This document shows, one piece after another, positions 8,777 to 20,000 of a DNA stretch of 64,000 nt. The translations under genes and the position numbers were made by a program. Every line of letters starts with the position of its first letter. The first letter of the stretch is position 1. The notes beneath the pieces were generated by a model, which saw only the letters and a program-made list of their open reading frames with translations, had not been told where the DNA came from and ran no database searches. Source of the stretch: Microbacterium sp. CSI-V (GTDB lineage: Bacteria; Actinomycetota; Actinomycetes; Actinomycetales; Microbacteriaceae); NCBI RefSeq assembly GCF_001984105.1, contig NZ_MTQM01000008.1, positions 434,001-498,000 of the forward strand. Direction: 5' to 3'.

Positions 8777-8840
8777 GCGTGAGTCGCCAAGATTTGTCGC
8801 CATCGGTGCATCGCAGGCGGCAAATCCTGGCGACTCACGC
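8777..8840. repeat. 64-bp palindromic repeat, family A copy 3
   Basis: The arms 8777-8801 and 8816-8840 pair at 23 of 25 positions around a 14-nt loop. This copy lies inside the proW-proX operon gap (8736-8846). It would therefore form a hairpin in the transcript and could lower or uncouple proX expression. Confidence 0.9.
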
Positions 8841-8846
8841 AAAGGG

Positions 8847-9811
8847 TCAGGCGCCCGTCGTGATCGGGGCGCGGCGCGGGGAGGCGACCTCGCGGTCGGC
8901 CTCGCCTGCGGCATCGCCCTGCGGGCTTGCCGGGGTGCCGGGGCCGCGGCGGCGGGCCAGTGCGGCCAGGAGCGACGACGTGTTCGCGGCGCGGGTGCCG
9001 AGAGCGGCGGTCAGGCGGTCGAGGTACACCGCGAGGATCACCACGCTGAGGCCCGCCTCGACGCCCTTGGGGAGGTTGACCGTCGAGATCGACTGCACGA
9101 CCTCCTTGCCGAGACCGTCGGCGCCGACCATTCCGGCCACGACGGCCATCGACAGCGCGAGCATGATGACCTGGTTGACCCCGGCCATGATCGTAGGCAT
9201 CGCGAGCGGGAGCTGGATGCCACGGAGGATCTGCGCGGGCGTCGCACCGAAGGCGTGTCCGGCCTCGACCGTCTCGGCATCCACACCCCGGATGCCGAGC
9301 TCGGTCAGGCGCACGCCGGGAGGCAGCGCGAAGATGACCGTCGCGACGACGCCGGGGACGACACCGATGCTGAAGAACGTGATCGCCGGGATCAGGTAGA
9401 CGAACGCGGGCATCGTCTGCATGAAGTCGAGCACCGGCTTCATGACCGCCCGAACCGCCGGGTTGCGCGCCGACCAGATGCCCAGCGGCACCGAGATCGC
9501 CACGGCGACGGCCGCCGCCACGACGACGAGCGCGAGCGTCTGCATCGCGGTCACCCACTGCCCCATCGCGAGGATGAGCGCGAACCCGACGAGGGTGCCG
9601 AGCGCGAGCTTCCACGAACGGATCAGCCAGGCCAGCAGCGCGGCGACCACGATCACGACGATGATCGGCGCGGCCAGCAGTACGTCGCTGAGTCCCCCGA
9701 CGAGGAAGCGGACGACCACGGCGATGACGTCGAACAGGCCCGACAGATTGTCGCGGAGCCAATCCACGCCCGCGTCGACCCACGTGCCGACAGGAATGCG
9801 GAACCCGTCCA

Positions 9812-9812
<1 letters not shown>
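8847..9812 (-). CDS. proW: Glycine betaine/proline-type ABC importer permease
   Basis: 321 residues with about six to seven membrane segments. The EAA-like loop is present (AGHAFGATPAQILRGIQLPLAMPTIMAGVNQ), which contacts the ATPase. An N-terminal extension precedes the first helix. The last 40 residues are hydrophilic and Pro/Ala-rich. Its ATG overlaps the stop of proV by one base (TGATG), a coupling arrangement. Confidence 0.88.
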
Positions 9813-11149
<1,337 letters not shown>

Positions 11150-11341
11150 CGGTCACGCCCGGGTGGCAGCCGTCCGGCGCTCACCGGGGGTGCGAGCGCT
11201 CCGACACCGGATGTCGGATCCGGGTCCTGGCCGCCGACCGTACGCTCGCGGTGCGACTCCCCCGAGCCGGCACCGGCGACCGCGGACTGGTCGGGTGGGC
11301 GGCCCGCTGGGGGCCGTATCTACCGTTTCACGCTGATGGAT

Positions 11342-11359
11342 CCGCTGGCAAACCAGCGG
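11342..11359 (-). terminator. Hairpin, second of a tandem pair after chorismate mutase
   Basis: CCGCTGG, loop CAAA, CCAGCGG: a perfect 7-bp stem. Confidence 0.45.
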
Positions 11360-11385
11360 TCGGGTTGCGATCTCCGGGCGACCGT

Positions 11386-11405
11386 GGCACGCGCGGGCGC
11401 GTGCC
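11386..11405 (-). terminator. Hairpin, first of a tandem pair after chorismate mutase
   Basis: GGCACGCG, loop CGGG, CGCGTGCC: a perfect 8-bp stem about 57 nt past the stop codon. Confidence 0.5.
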
Positions 11406-11461
11406 GGAGAGGTGCGCGACCCCGACGTCGCGACGACGCCCGGGCGTGTCGCGGCGCCGGA

Positions 11462-11767
11462 TCAGTCGTCGGCCGACGTGCCCGCGGCCGACCGGTGGTG
11501 ACGGATGACCTCGGCCACGACGAAGTTGAACCACTTCTCCGCGAACTCCGGGTCGAGGTCGGCCTCGGCGGCCAGACGCTTCAAGCGGGCGATCTGCTGC
11601 TCTTCGCGAGAAGGATCGGATGCCGGCATCCCGTGCTGCGCCTTGAGCACACCGACCTGCTTGGTGCAGCGGAATCGCTCGGCGAGCAGGAAGATGAGCG
11701 CGGCGTCGATGTTGTCGATGCTGCCGCGCAGGCCCTGCAGGATCGTCGTGGGGTCGGCGTCGGTCAT
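11462..11767 (-). CDS. Chorismate mutase (AroQ class)
   Basis: 101 residues, all-helical AroQ type: LRGSIDNIDAALIFLLAERF, then KQVGVLKAQHGMPASDPSREEQQIARL. Arg in the first helix, Lys in VGVLK and the downstream acidic/Gln positions fit the AroQ active site. It converts chorismate to prephenate for Phe and Tyr synthesis. There is no signal peptide and no fused prephenate dehydratase. ATG 11767 is chosen over an upstream in-frame ATG because GGAGGACC lies directly before it. Confidence 0.88.
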   Translation of the reverse strand: MTDADPTTILQGLRGSIDNIDAALIFLLAERFRCTKQVGVLKAQHGMPASDPSREEQQIARLKRLAAEADLDPEFAEKWFNFVVAEVIRHHRSAAGTSADD

Positions 11768-11820
11768 GGGTCCTCCGGACCCGACCCTATCGCGCACCCG
11801 CGCTCGGCCGCGGCGAGCCC

Positions 11821-11826
11821 TACAGT
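11821..11826 (+). promoter_or_regulatory. Leaderless -10 box TACAGT
   Basis: TACAGT lies 6 nt before ATG 11833. The alternative in-frame GTG at 11827 directly abuts the box, so 11833 is the likelier start. Confidence 0.6.
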
Positions 11827-11832
11827 GTGACC

Positions 11833-12957
11833 ATGAGCCGCTCGTCGCACCCCGATCCCTCCGCCGCCGGCGCCAACGCCGGGGAGGTCACCTCGCGTGA
11901 CCGCCCCGTGTGGTCGGCGATCGCGCGGCCCTACGCGGCGGGTTTCTTCCTCACGCTGGGTGGGCTGACCGCGCTCCTCCTCGGCCTGTCGCTGGCGAAC
12001 CTCTCCACGGTCCTCATCTACATCGCGATCGCCCTGTTCATCGCCCTCGCCCTCGATCCGCTCGTGCGCCGTCTCGTGCGCCGCGGCATCTCGCGCGCCT
12101 GGGCGATCGTCATCGTGTTCGGCGGGCTGGCGGTCATCCTCGCCGCCGCCCTGTGGTTGCTGATCCCGCCGGTCGTCCGGCAGATCTCGCAATTCATCGA
12201 GGACGTCCCGACCTTCGTCTCGGACCTGCGCACCAGCGACTTCGTCCTGTGGATCGAGTCGAACTTCGGCGACAGCGTGGGCGACATCATCAACGAGGTG
12301 CAGAAGTTCTTCACGAACCCGTCGAACCTCACCGCGATCGGCGGCGGTCTGCTGCAGGCCGGCGTGACGATCGCGACGGGCATCTCCGGCGCGATCATCG
12401 TGCTCGTGCTGAGCCTGTACTTCCTGGCATCCCTGCCGTCGATGAAGAACTCGCTCGTGCGCCTCAGCCCTGCCCGCAACCGCGCGACGGTGTCGGAGAT
12501 GACGGGTCAGATCACCGACTCGGTCGGTGGGTACCTGTCGGGCATGGTCGTGCTGGCGCTGATCAACGCGGTCTTCGCCTTCATCGTCCTGACGATCGTC
12601 GGGCAGCCCTTCGCCGCCCTGCTCGCGGCGCTCGCGTTCGGCATCACCCTGATCCCCCTCGTCGGATCGGTGCTCTTCTGGGGCACCGCCACCGTGTTCA
12701 CCCTCATCGTCAACCCGACCGCGGGACTCATCTTCGCGATCGTGTACCTCGTCTACATGCAGCTCGAGGCATACATCCTGACGCCGCGGGTCATGAGCCG
12801 GACCATCTCGGTCCCGGGGTCGCTCGTCGTGATCGGTGCACTCGTCGGCGGCACGCTGCTGGGTCTGCTCGGCGCCCTCGTCGCGATCCCCGTCACGGCC
12901 TCGCTGCTGCTGATCGTGAAGCAGATCATCATCCCGCGTCAGGATGCCAAGAAGTAG
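11833..12957 (+). CDS. AI-2E family transporter (PerM/UPF0118)
   Basis: About 374 residues with seven to eight membrane helices. Family features are the long amphipathic segment between helices 3 and 4 (FIEDVPTFVSDLRT through VQKFFTNPSN) and the conserved helical hairpin around GQPFAALLAALAFGITLIPLVGSVLFW near the C-terminus. Members include the E. coli autoinducer-2 exporter TqsA and Na+/H+ antiporters, so the substrate cannot be inferred. Monocistronic, ending in a strong terminator. Confidence 0.88.
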   Translation: MSRSSHPDPSAAGANAGEVTSRDRPVWSAIARPYAAGFFLTLGGLTALLLGLSLANLSTVLIYIAIALFIALALDPLVRRLVRRGISRAWAIVIVFGGLAVILAAALWLLIPPVVRQISQFIEDVPTFVSDLRTSDFVLWIESNFGDSVGDIINEVQKFFTNPSNLTAIGGGLLQAGVTIATGISGAIIVLVLSLYFLASLPSMKNSLVRLSPARNRATVSEMTGQITDSVGGYLSGMVVLALINAVFAFIVLTIVGQPFAALLAALAFGITLIPLVGSVLFWGTATVFTLIVNPTAGLIFAIVYLVYMQLEAYILTPRVMSRTISVPGSLVVIGALVGGTLLGLLGALVAIPVTASLLLIVKQIIIPRQDAKK

Positions 12958-12962
12958 CGCGA

Positions 12963-12990
12963 TGCGGGGCCGCGACAACGCGGCCCCGCA
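12963..12990. terminator. Bidirectional terminator
   Basis: TGCGGGGCCGCG, loop ACAA, CGCGGCCCCGCA: a perfect 12-bp stem between the convergent AI-2E and GH43 genes. Confidence 0.85.
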
Positions 12991-12999
12991 CAGCCCCGC

Positions 13000-15900
13000 C
13001 TATTGGCGATCCCGCCGCGGGCGACGGACGATCACGCCGACGTAGAGCAGGACGACCGCGAGCGCGAGCGCGGACAGGGGCCAGATGGTGCCGGTCCGGG
13101 CGAGGGTCGCGGGACCCGTGACCCCGGCCGTCGCCGATCCGTCGGCCGACGCGCTCGCCCCGGTCGGAGACGGCGAGGATGTCCGTGTCGGCGTCGGCGA
13201 CGGGTCGACCGGCTCGGTCGTACCCGTGTCGACCGCCACGGTGAGCGGGTCGGACGTGTTGCCGGCGACGTCGGTCGCCCGCAGCACGACCGGAACCGTT
13301 CCCTCGCCCGAGGGCAGCGCCACCCGGCCGTCGACCAGGGCGACCCACGTCTCGTCCACGCGGCGCTCGATCGATCCGACGCCGGACAGTTCGTCCGCGG
13401 CGACGACCTCGACCACGGGCCCCGAGGCCTCGTGCGTCACGACGGTCGTCACGGTGGGCGCGGCCCCGTCGATCTTCACCGTCCGCGCGATCCGCGAGGA
13501 CACGTTGCCGGCGGCGTCGACCGCCTCGGCCTCGACGAGGTGCGTGCCGTCACCGGTGACCCGGAAGTCGTCGGCCAGCGGGGTCCATGCCCCGCCGTCG
13601 ATCCGCACGCGCACGGCCGGAGACGGATCGGTGTCGTCGGTGACGGTCGCGGCGACGCGCACGGCTTCGCGGTACCAGCCCGACGCGGGGGCCGGGGAGG
13701 CCGCCTCGAAGTCCAGCGCGGGCGGCGTGGTGTCGACCGGTGGCTGGTCCGCAGCCGCCCACACCTCGAACTCCGCGATACCGGCCGACCCCTGGCTCTC
13801 GGCGGCGCCCCACGACTGCATCAGCGCGCGCACGGCGGTGGTCTCGACCGCGGCGAAGTGCACCTCGTTCGCGGCATCCGACGACCGGCCGTAGGCGTCC
13901 GAGGTCGTGACGTCCTTCCAAGCGCCCGAGTCGTCGCGGTACTGCAGCACCCACGAGCGGGGCGGGATGAGACCGGCGTTCGCGTCGTCGGCCGCGTCGC
14001 GGGCGAACTGCACGCTCGCCCGGTCCACTGTCACCGCGCGATCCCAGGTCAGCTGGACCCACTGCTCACCGACGCGCGGCCAGGTGCCCCAGGGGGTCCC
14101 CGTCGTGCTGCCGTCGTTCACCCCGCCGACGGGCGCCCAGCCGGACGCCGAAGAGGCCGTCGGCGTCGCGTACGGCGCGATGTTGCCGGTCAGCGGCGCG
14201 TCGGGCGACCGCGGAACGGTCACCGCCGTCGGGTTCGAGACGTTGCCGGCCGCGTCCGTCGCGCGCACGTAGACGACGTGCCGCTCCAGGTCGGGCGCCG
14301 CGACGGCGGCCGTGTACGGCTTCCACTGCAGCGGGTCGTCCAGCGCGTACTCCACACCCGCCAGGCCCGAGACGGCATCGGTCGCCGTCGCCGAGACCGA
14401 TCGGGCTCCCTCGTCCACGGTCGCCGTGACCGCGGGGGCGGTCGCGTCGATGCGGAAGGATGCCGTCGCCTCGGGCGAGACGTTGCCCGCGGCGTCCGTG
14501 GCCCTCGCGGTGACGGTGTGCGATCCGTCCTGACGGACGACGGTGTCGACGCGGCGCACATCGGTCGTGGTCTCCTCCGGGGCGCCGTCCACCGCCACCG
14601 AGATGGCGACGCGCAGGTCGCGGTCGTCGGTCGCCTCGGCCCGCGCCGTCACGGGACCGACGAACCACCCGCCCGCGCCCTGCGGACCCCGCGCCTCGAG
14701 CGACACCTCGGGGGCGGCGGCATCCACCGTCTCGCCGAGCACCTCGAGTTCGGACAGGCCCACGGCAGCATGCGTGGTGCCGTCGGACTGCGCGTCGAGC
14801 ACGACACGGATGCCGGTGGTCGTCACGGGGGTGAAGGACACGCGGCTGGGAGCCGATGCCTCGACCGGGTAGCCGCCGGCCCCCGAGACCTCGGTCCAGT
14901 TCCCGTCCACGAGCGCCTCGACGTGCCAGGCGGCGGGGAGGGCCACGCCGTTGCCGGCGCCCGAGGCTCCGGGCACGTCGCTCCAGAAGTGCGCGGTCAC
15001 CGCGTCGACGGTGACCGGCTCCTCCCAGGTGTACCCCACGTCGCGGCTCGCCGGACGGACACCGGCCCACGTGGCCCAGACCTGCGACCCCTCGCCGCCC
15101 TCGTAGACGATGGTGCCGTCGTTGATCGACGCGAGCGAATTCCAGCCGGCGGTGAAGTCGGCGACCGGCGTGCCCGTCTTCGCGAGGTTGGTGCGCCACG
15201 CGTCCGCGCCGATCACCGTCACCGTGGCCTGCACGCGACCGGCGGCGTAGCCCCGCGCGGTGCCGTTCACCGTGAACGTGCCGGGAGCGGCGTAGGCGCC
15301 GGGGTCGACGGCATCCCAGGTCACGGGCGCGGCCACGCGCTCGTCGCCGTAGAGGAGCGCGACGGTGTCGGGGAGCACCGGAGCCTCTCCGACGAGCGTG
15401 CTCGACGCGGCCGGCTCGACCCCCGTCGGCGCGACGGCACCCGCGGTCCATTCCTCCACCGCGAGGGCGGAGTAGCCCGACGACGGACCGGTGCCCGCGG
15501 AGGCGTTCAGGACCGCCCGCAACCGGGTCGTTGTCACGGGCGAGAAGGTCACCTCGTGCAGTTCGCGCGTCGTCGTCGGGTATCCGCTCGGATTCTCGAC
15601 GTCGCTCCAGCGACCGTCCGCCCAGTACTGCAGCTTCCACGACGACGGCGCCGACACCCCGTCGCCGCTCCCCGGCTCGCGATCGCTCCAGAACTGGATC
15701 GACGAGCGGTCGAGGCGCACGGGTTCCGACCAGTCGTACTGGATCCACTGGGATGCCGGTCGGTCGGCGGCGTACGAGCCCCACATGTCCGGTGGCAGCG
15801 GATTCGGGCGGATGATGCCGTCATTCAGCGCCGCCTTCCAATACTGCACGGGCACCGGCTCGTTCGACGCCGAGACCGCGGCCCACGGGGCGACGTTCGC

Positions 15901-16956
15901 CGAGGGGGTCGTCGTGACGTCGTGGGGCGGAGTGGTGACCACGGGCTTCATGCGCGCCGGGGTCACCGAGTCGTCCCACTGCACCTCGTCGACGGCGACC
16001 GATCGGCGGAAGTGGTTCCCTCCGACGGCATCCGCCGTGTGATACGCCATGTACCACTTGTCGTGGTACTCGGTGATGGCGGGGTGGCTCGTGGTCGACG
16101 AGACGGGCGCGAGCACGCGACCTTGCGAGGTCCACGGCCCCATCGGCGTCGGGGCCGTGGAGTAGGCGATGCACGCGTGGTACACCGCCGGGGTGCACCA
16201 GCTGTCGAGCCCGGCCGTGTTGGCGGCGTAGGCGAGGTAGTAGGTGCCCTTCCGTTCGAACAGCCACGCGGCCTCGAAGAAGCCGTCGACTCCGCTGCGG
16301 AACTCGGTGGGGGTGCCGATCAACGTCTTCATGTCGGATGCCAGCTCGACACCGAGCAGGCGACCGAAACTGCCCCAGTACATCCAGACGCGCCCGTCGT
16401 CGGCGACGTAGACGGTGGGGTCGATGTTGTGGGCGTTGTTGCCCAGGATCTCCTGCGACACGATCGGCCCGCCCGCGTAGTCCTTCCACGGGCCCAGCGG
16501 GGTGTCGGACACCGCGACGCCGATGCCGAACGGATCGGGCGAGCTGCTGCCGGCCTCGTGCACGGGGACGTACCAGTAGTAGCGGCCGTCGCCGCCCTGC
16601 ACGACCTGACCCGCGTAGGCGCGGCCCGGCGTCGCCCACGAGAAGACCTGCTCGGGGCGCATCAGCGAGGGGTGGTGCTCCCACGCGCCGCCCTCGACGT
16701 CGGTCGTGGAGAACGCCTGCCACTCGTTCATGATGAAGTCGTTCGTCGTCGCATCGGCCTCGTCGCGACCGGCGTAGACGTACAGCGTGTCGTCGGCGAC
16801 GAGAGTGGCGGGGTCGGCCGAGTAGACCGAGCCGTCGCCGATCAGGGGATTGGGCAGCGCGGCGACGGGGCTCGCCGGCGCCAGCGCCAGCAGCCCTCCC
16901 ATCAGGCCGACGACGGTCGCGGCCGCCCAGAAGCGGCGAGGGGCAGGACGGATCAC
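13000..16956 (-). CDS. Secreted, wall-anchored GH43 family glycoside hydrolase (HypAA-like arabinofuranosidase candidate)
   Basis: 1318 residues. Signal peptide 1-33, then a five-bladed GH43 domain to about 330. Its predicted catalytic acids are Asp48 (SADPA), Asp179 (HNIDPTVYV) and Glu228 (GFFEAAW), the family's base, modulator and acid. Downstream are discoidin-like (F5/8C) modules, an Ig-like module and several OmpL47/Ig-like repeats with TDAAGNVS. A sortase-type tail LARTG (1285-1289), one helix and RRPRR end the protein. GH43 includes arabinofuranosidases, xylosidases and arabinanases. The gene neighbours favour alpha-L-arabinofuranosidase action on plant hydroxyproline-linked arabinosides. 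It lies 68 bp after the GH121-like gene, with a strong hairpin between. Confidence 0.85.
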   Translation of the reverse strand: MIRPAPRRFWAAATVVGLMGGLLALAPASPVAALPNPLIGDGSVYSADPATLVADDTLYVYAGRDEADATTNDFIMNEWQAFSTTDVEGGAWEHHPSLMRPEQVFSWATPGRAYAGQVVQGGDGRYYWYVPVHEAGSSSPDPFGIGVAVSDTPLGPWKDYAGGPIVSQEILGNNAHNIDPTVYVADDGRVWMYWGSFGRLLGVELASDMKTLIGTPTEFRSGVDGFFEAAWLFERKGTYYLAYAANTAGLDSWCTPAVYHACIAYSTAPTPMGPWTSQGRVLAPVSSTTSHPAITEYHDKWYMAYHTADAVGGNHFRRSVAVDEVQWDDSVTPARMKPVVTTPPHDVTTTPSANVAPWAAVSASNEPVPVQYWKAALNDGIIRPNPLPPDMWGSYAADRPASQWIQYDWSEPVRLDRSSIQFWSDREPGSGDGVSAPSSWKLQYWADGRWSDVENPSGYPTTTRELHEVTFSPVTTTRLRAVLNASAGTGPSSGYSALAVEEWTAGAVAPTGVEPAASSTLVGEAPVLPDTVALLYGDERVAAPVTWDAVDPGAYAAPGTFTVNGTARGYAAGRVQATVTVIGADAWRTNLAKTGTPVADFTAGWNSLASINDGTIVYEGGEGSQVWATWAGVRPASRDVGYTWEEPVTVDAVTAHFWSDVPGASGAGNGVALPAAWHVEALVDGNWTEVSGAGGYPVEASAPSRVSFTPVTTTGIRVVLDAQSDGTTHAAVGLSELEVLGETVDAAAPEVSLEARGPQGAGGWFVGPVTARAEATDDRDLRVAISVAVDGAPEETTTDVRRVDTVVRQDGSHTVTARATDAAGNVSPEATASFRIDATAPAVTATVDEGARSVSATATDAVSGLAGVEYALDDPLQWKPYTAAVAAPDLERHVVYVRATDAAGNVSNPTAVTVPRSPDAPLTGNIAPYATPTASSASGWAPVGGVNDGSTTGTPWGTWPRVGEQWVQLTWDRAVTVDRASVQFARDAADDANAGLIPPRSWVLQYRDDSGAWKDVTTSDAYGRSSDAANEVHFAAVETTAVRALMQSWGAAESQGSAGIAEFEVWAAADQPPVDTTPPALDFEAASPAPASGWYREAVRVAATVTDDTDPSPAVRVRIDGGAWTPLADDFRVTGDGTHLVEAEAVDAAGNVSSRIARTVKIDGAAPTVTTVVTHEASGPVVEVVAADELSGVGSIERRVDETWVALVDGRVALPSGEGTVPVVLRATDVAGNTSDPLTVAVDTGTTEPVDPSPTPTRTSSPSPTGASASADGSATAGVTGPATLARTGTIWPLSALALAVVLLYVGVIVRRPRRDRQ

Positions 16957-16989
16957 GGTGGTCTCCTTCGACCGACGGGACGAGCGGGA

Positions 16990-17018
16990 GGGGCCGGGGG
17001 CGAGACGCCCCCGGCCCC
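16990..17018 (-). terminator. Strong hairpin between the two large hydrolase genes
   Basis: GGGGCCGGGGGCG, 3-nt loop, CGCCCCCGGCCCC: a perfect 13-bp GC stem just after the GH121-like stop codon. It may end most transcripts, with partial read-through into GH43. I see no clear promoter in the 68-bp gap. Confidence 0.7.
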
Positions 17019-17024
17019 GGGATG

Positions 17025-20000
17025 TCAGGCCGAGCGGCGCCGACGGAAGCGGGCGATCGCCAGGACGATCAGCCCGAGCAGCAGCACGCTCACGCCGATG
17101 CCGATCGCGACCTGGGTCGACGCGGCATCCTGTCCCGTGACGGCCAGCGGCGGCGTCTGCGACGACGTCGCCCCGGGGGCGACCACCGTCACCTGCGCGG
17201 TGAGCTCACCGCCGGGCACGATCAGCGCCACCGTGTGGACCCCCGCCTCGGCGTAGGCCGGAACCGTGAACACTCCGCCGGCGGTGCCGTCGGCGCCGAC
17301 CGTCAGGGTGCCCAGGCGCGCCGGGGTGGAGCGGAACTCCACCGCGAACACCGTTCCCGGAGCCGCGCCGCTGACCGAGACCGGCAGCTGCCCACCCGGT
17401 GCCACCTGGGCGACGCCGATCCGGACGACCTCGTTGCCGGTGAGCGACCCCGTCGGCTCCGATCCCGGATCGGTGCCGCCACCGCCACCGGGGTTGGTGC
17501 CGGGGTCGGTGCCGGGGTCGGTCGTCTTGACGGGCACCGCGACCTCGGCGACGTCGGAGACGTTGCCGGCGACGTCGGTCACCCGCACGCGCACCGTGGT
17601 GGCGGCGTCGCCGACGGCGATCGGACCCGATGCGGCGGTCCACGCCCCCTCGCCCAGCTGGTACTCGACGACAGCCACGCCCGAGCCGGCATCCGCGCCG
17701 GTGGGGGTCACCGTGCGCGATGCGGCGTTCCACCCCGCGTCCGCGGTCGGCTGGGTGGCGTCCCGCTTCACCTCGACGCCCACGGGCTCGGAGGTGTTGC
17801 CGGCGGCATCCTTGGCCCGGAACGACACGGTGGTCGTCCCGTCGGTCGCGACCTCGACGGGCGCGGTGTAGGCCGCCCACGCGCCGTCGCCGACCCGCAC
17901 CTCGACGACGGGAGCGTCGTCACGGTCGTCGATGGCGGAGGCCGAGACCGTCACCGTGCCGGTGTGCCAGCCGCTCGCGGGAGCGGCCGGGTCGACCGTG
18001 GTGGTGACGACGGGCGCCTGGGTGTCGGGGACCGGGGTCTCCGGCTGCTCCCACACCTGCCATTCCTTGATGCCCACGCTGCCCTTGCCCTGCTCGGTCC
18101 CGACCGGGTCGAGCGTGAGGCGGAGCTTCGTCGTGGTCACCGGGTCGAACGACACCGTGTTGTACGTGTCTTTCGCGGTGCCGTAGGCCCCCGCGTTCTT
18201 CACCGGCACCCACGCGCTCGTCGTGGCATCCCAGTACTCGGCCTCCCATTTCGCCGGGACGTCGATGCCGAGCCCCTGCGCGTCGATGTTCGACACGAAG
18301 TAGACGCCCAGCTCGCCGATGGTCACGGGCTCGGTCCAGTCGTACTGCACCCACTGGTCGGCCACCTGGGGCCAGATGCCCCAGACGTTCGCGTTGTCGT
18401 TGGGCGTGACATCGCCCGACGACGTGGGCTGGACGTTGTCGTTGAGGCCGGTGACCTTGTTCCATCCGGCGGTTCCGGATGCCGTGGGCGTGGCGAGCAG
18501 AGCGACGTTGCGCTTCTGCGAGCCGTCGGCCTTCGGCACCGTGCGCTCGACGACCGGCGAGACGTTGCCGGCCTTGTCGGTGGAACGCACCTGCACCTTG
18601 GTCTCGTCGAGTCCGACGAGCACGGAGCCCGTCAGTGCCGTCCAGTCACCCGAGTCGCCCAGGCGGTACTCGATCGACGCGACGCCCGACCCGGCATCCG
18701 TCGCCGACGCCTTGACCGTGCGCGAGACCGCGTCGGTCGTGACCTCGACGGCCGGGGCCGTGGTATCGATGCGCACGGTCTGCTCGGCCACCGGCGAGGT
18801 GTTGCCCGCCGCATCCGTCGCCCGCGCCTGCACCACGTGGGATCCGTCGCCGGTCACCGAGACGGTGCCGGTGTAGGCGGCCCACGCTCCGGCATCCACG
18901 CGCACCTCGATGCGCGGAGAGGCGTCCTGGTCGTCGCGCGCCGTCACGTCGACGGCGACCGCCTGCGTGTACCAGCCCGAGCCGGGGGCCGCGGGCGACA
19001 CCTGGAACGCCACCGTGGGCGCCTTCGTGTCGTCGCCGCCCTCACCGACGGTCACCGCGGCCGACGCGGCCTTGGTACCGGGCAGGTCGCTCTGGACCGT
19101 CCCGGCGACCGTGAACTGCCCGGGGGCGGCGTAGGAGTCCGCGGCGACCGCGTCCCACGTCACCGGCAGGTCCTGGCGCGAGCCGTCGTTGAACAGCACG
19201 CCCACCGCCTTGGGCAGCACCGGCGCGACACCCGGCTGGGTGCGGCTGGTCACGGCATCCACCTGATTGATCTGTCCCGGAGCCGTCGCGCGGACCCAGA
19301 CCGTGGCCTTGGCCGACGCCGGCGAGCCGGGGACGATGCCCGACACGGGGAAGCTGCCCTCACCGGCGACCTGCGCGTCGCTGACCGCGGCCCACGTCAC
19401 GGGGAGGTCGGCGTGGCTGCCGTCGGAGAAGGTGGCATCCACCGTCGCGGGCAGCACCGGCTTCGTGCCGATGGACGTGCGCACGTCGATCGGCTCGATC
19501 GAGGTGGGGGCGTCGGCGAACACCTTCAGCTCGCTGACGGCGACCGCCGCGTACGGTCCGTTCCCGGCCGCCTGCAGCACGACGCGGAACTTCGTCGTCG
19601 TGACCGCGTCGAACGTGACGGAGTTCGTCTCGTCGCGCTTCACGGTGTACTCCGAGGCGTCGGCGACGTCGGCCCAGTCCGAACCGGTCCAGTACTGCGC
19701 CTTCCATCCCTTCGGCACGTTGACGCCGTTGGCGGAGTTCGCGTCGTCCTGGTCGCGCCAGAAGCCGATCTCGGCTCCGGCGATGCGCTGCGGCGCGCTC
19801 CACTCGTACTGCAGCCAGCGGGTCGCCGGGTGATTGCCCGACCAGGTGCCCCAGATGTCGCTCTGGCTGCCGCCGGTGAAGAACACCTTGCCGTCGTTGA
19901 CGGCCTTGACGTTGTTCCATCCCGCCGTGTACTCGGCGGTCGGGGTCGCCTCGGGCGCGACGTTCGTCCCCGCGGTGACCGGCTCGCCCTGGACGGTCAC

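Larger units (their letters stand above)
11150..11461. other. Intergenic region without a recognised gene
   Basis: 312 bp between chorismate mutase and proV, both on the minus strand. It holds two short hairpins near the chorismate mutase end (listed separately) and should carry the proVWX promoter. I see no convincing promoter pair, riboswitch or coding frame with normal codon use. Confidence 0.5.

Noticed and set aside
11150..11461. Possible riboswitch upstream of proV
   Set aside because: Only two short simple hairpins are visible, and they fit terminators of the preceding gene; no conserved riboswitch core was recognised.
13003..17256. Open frame of 1417 codons on the plus strand opposite the GH43 gene
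   Set aside because: Composition is Arg/Gly/Val/His-rich with no domain, the opposite strand has signal peptide, catalytic residues and sorting tail, and long antisense frames are expected at this GC content.
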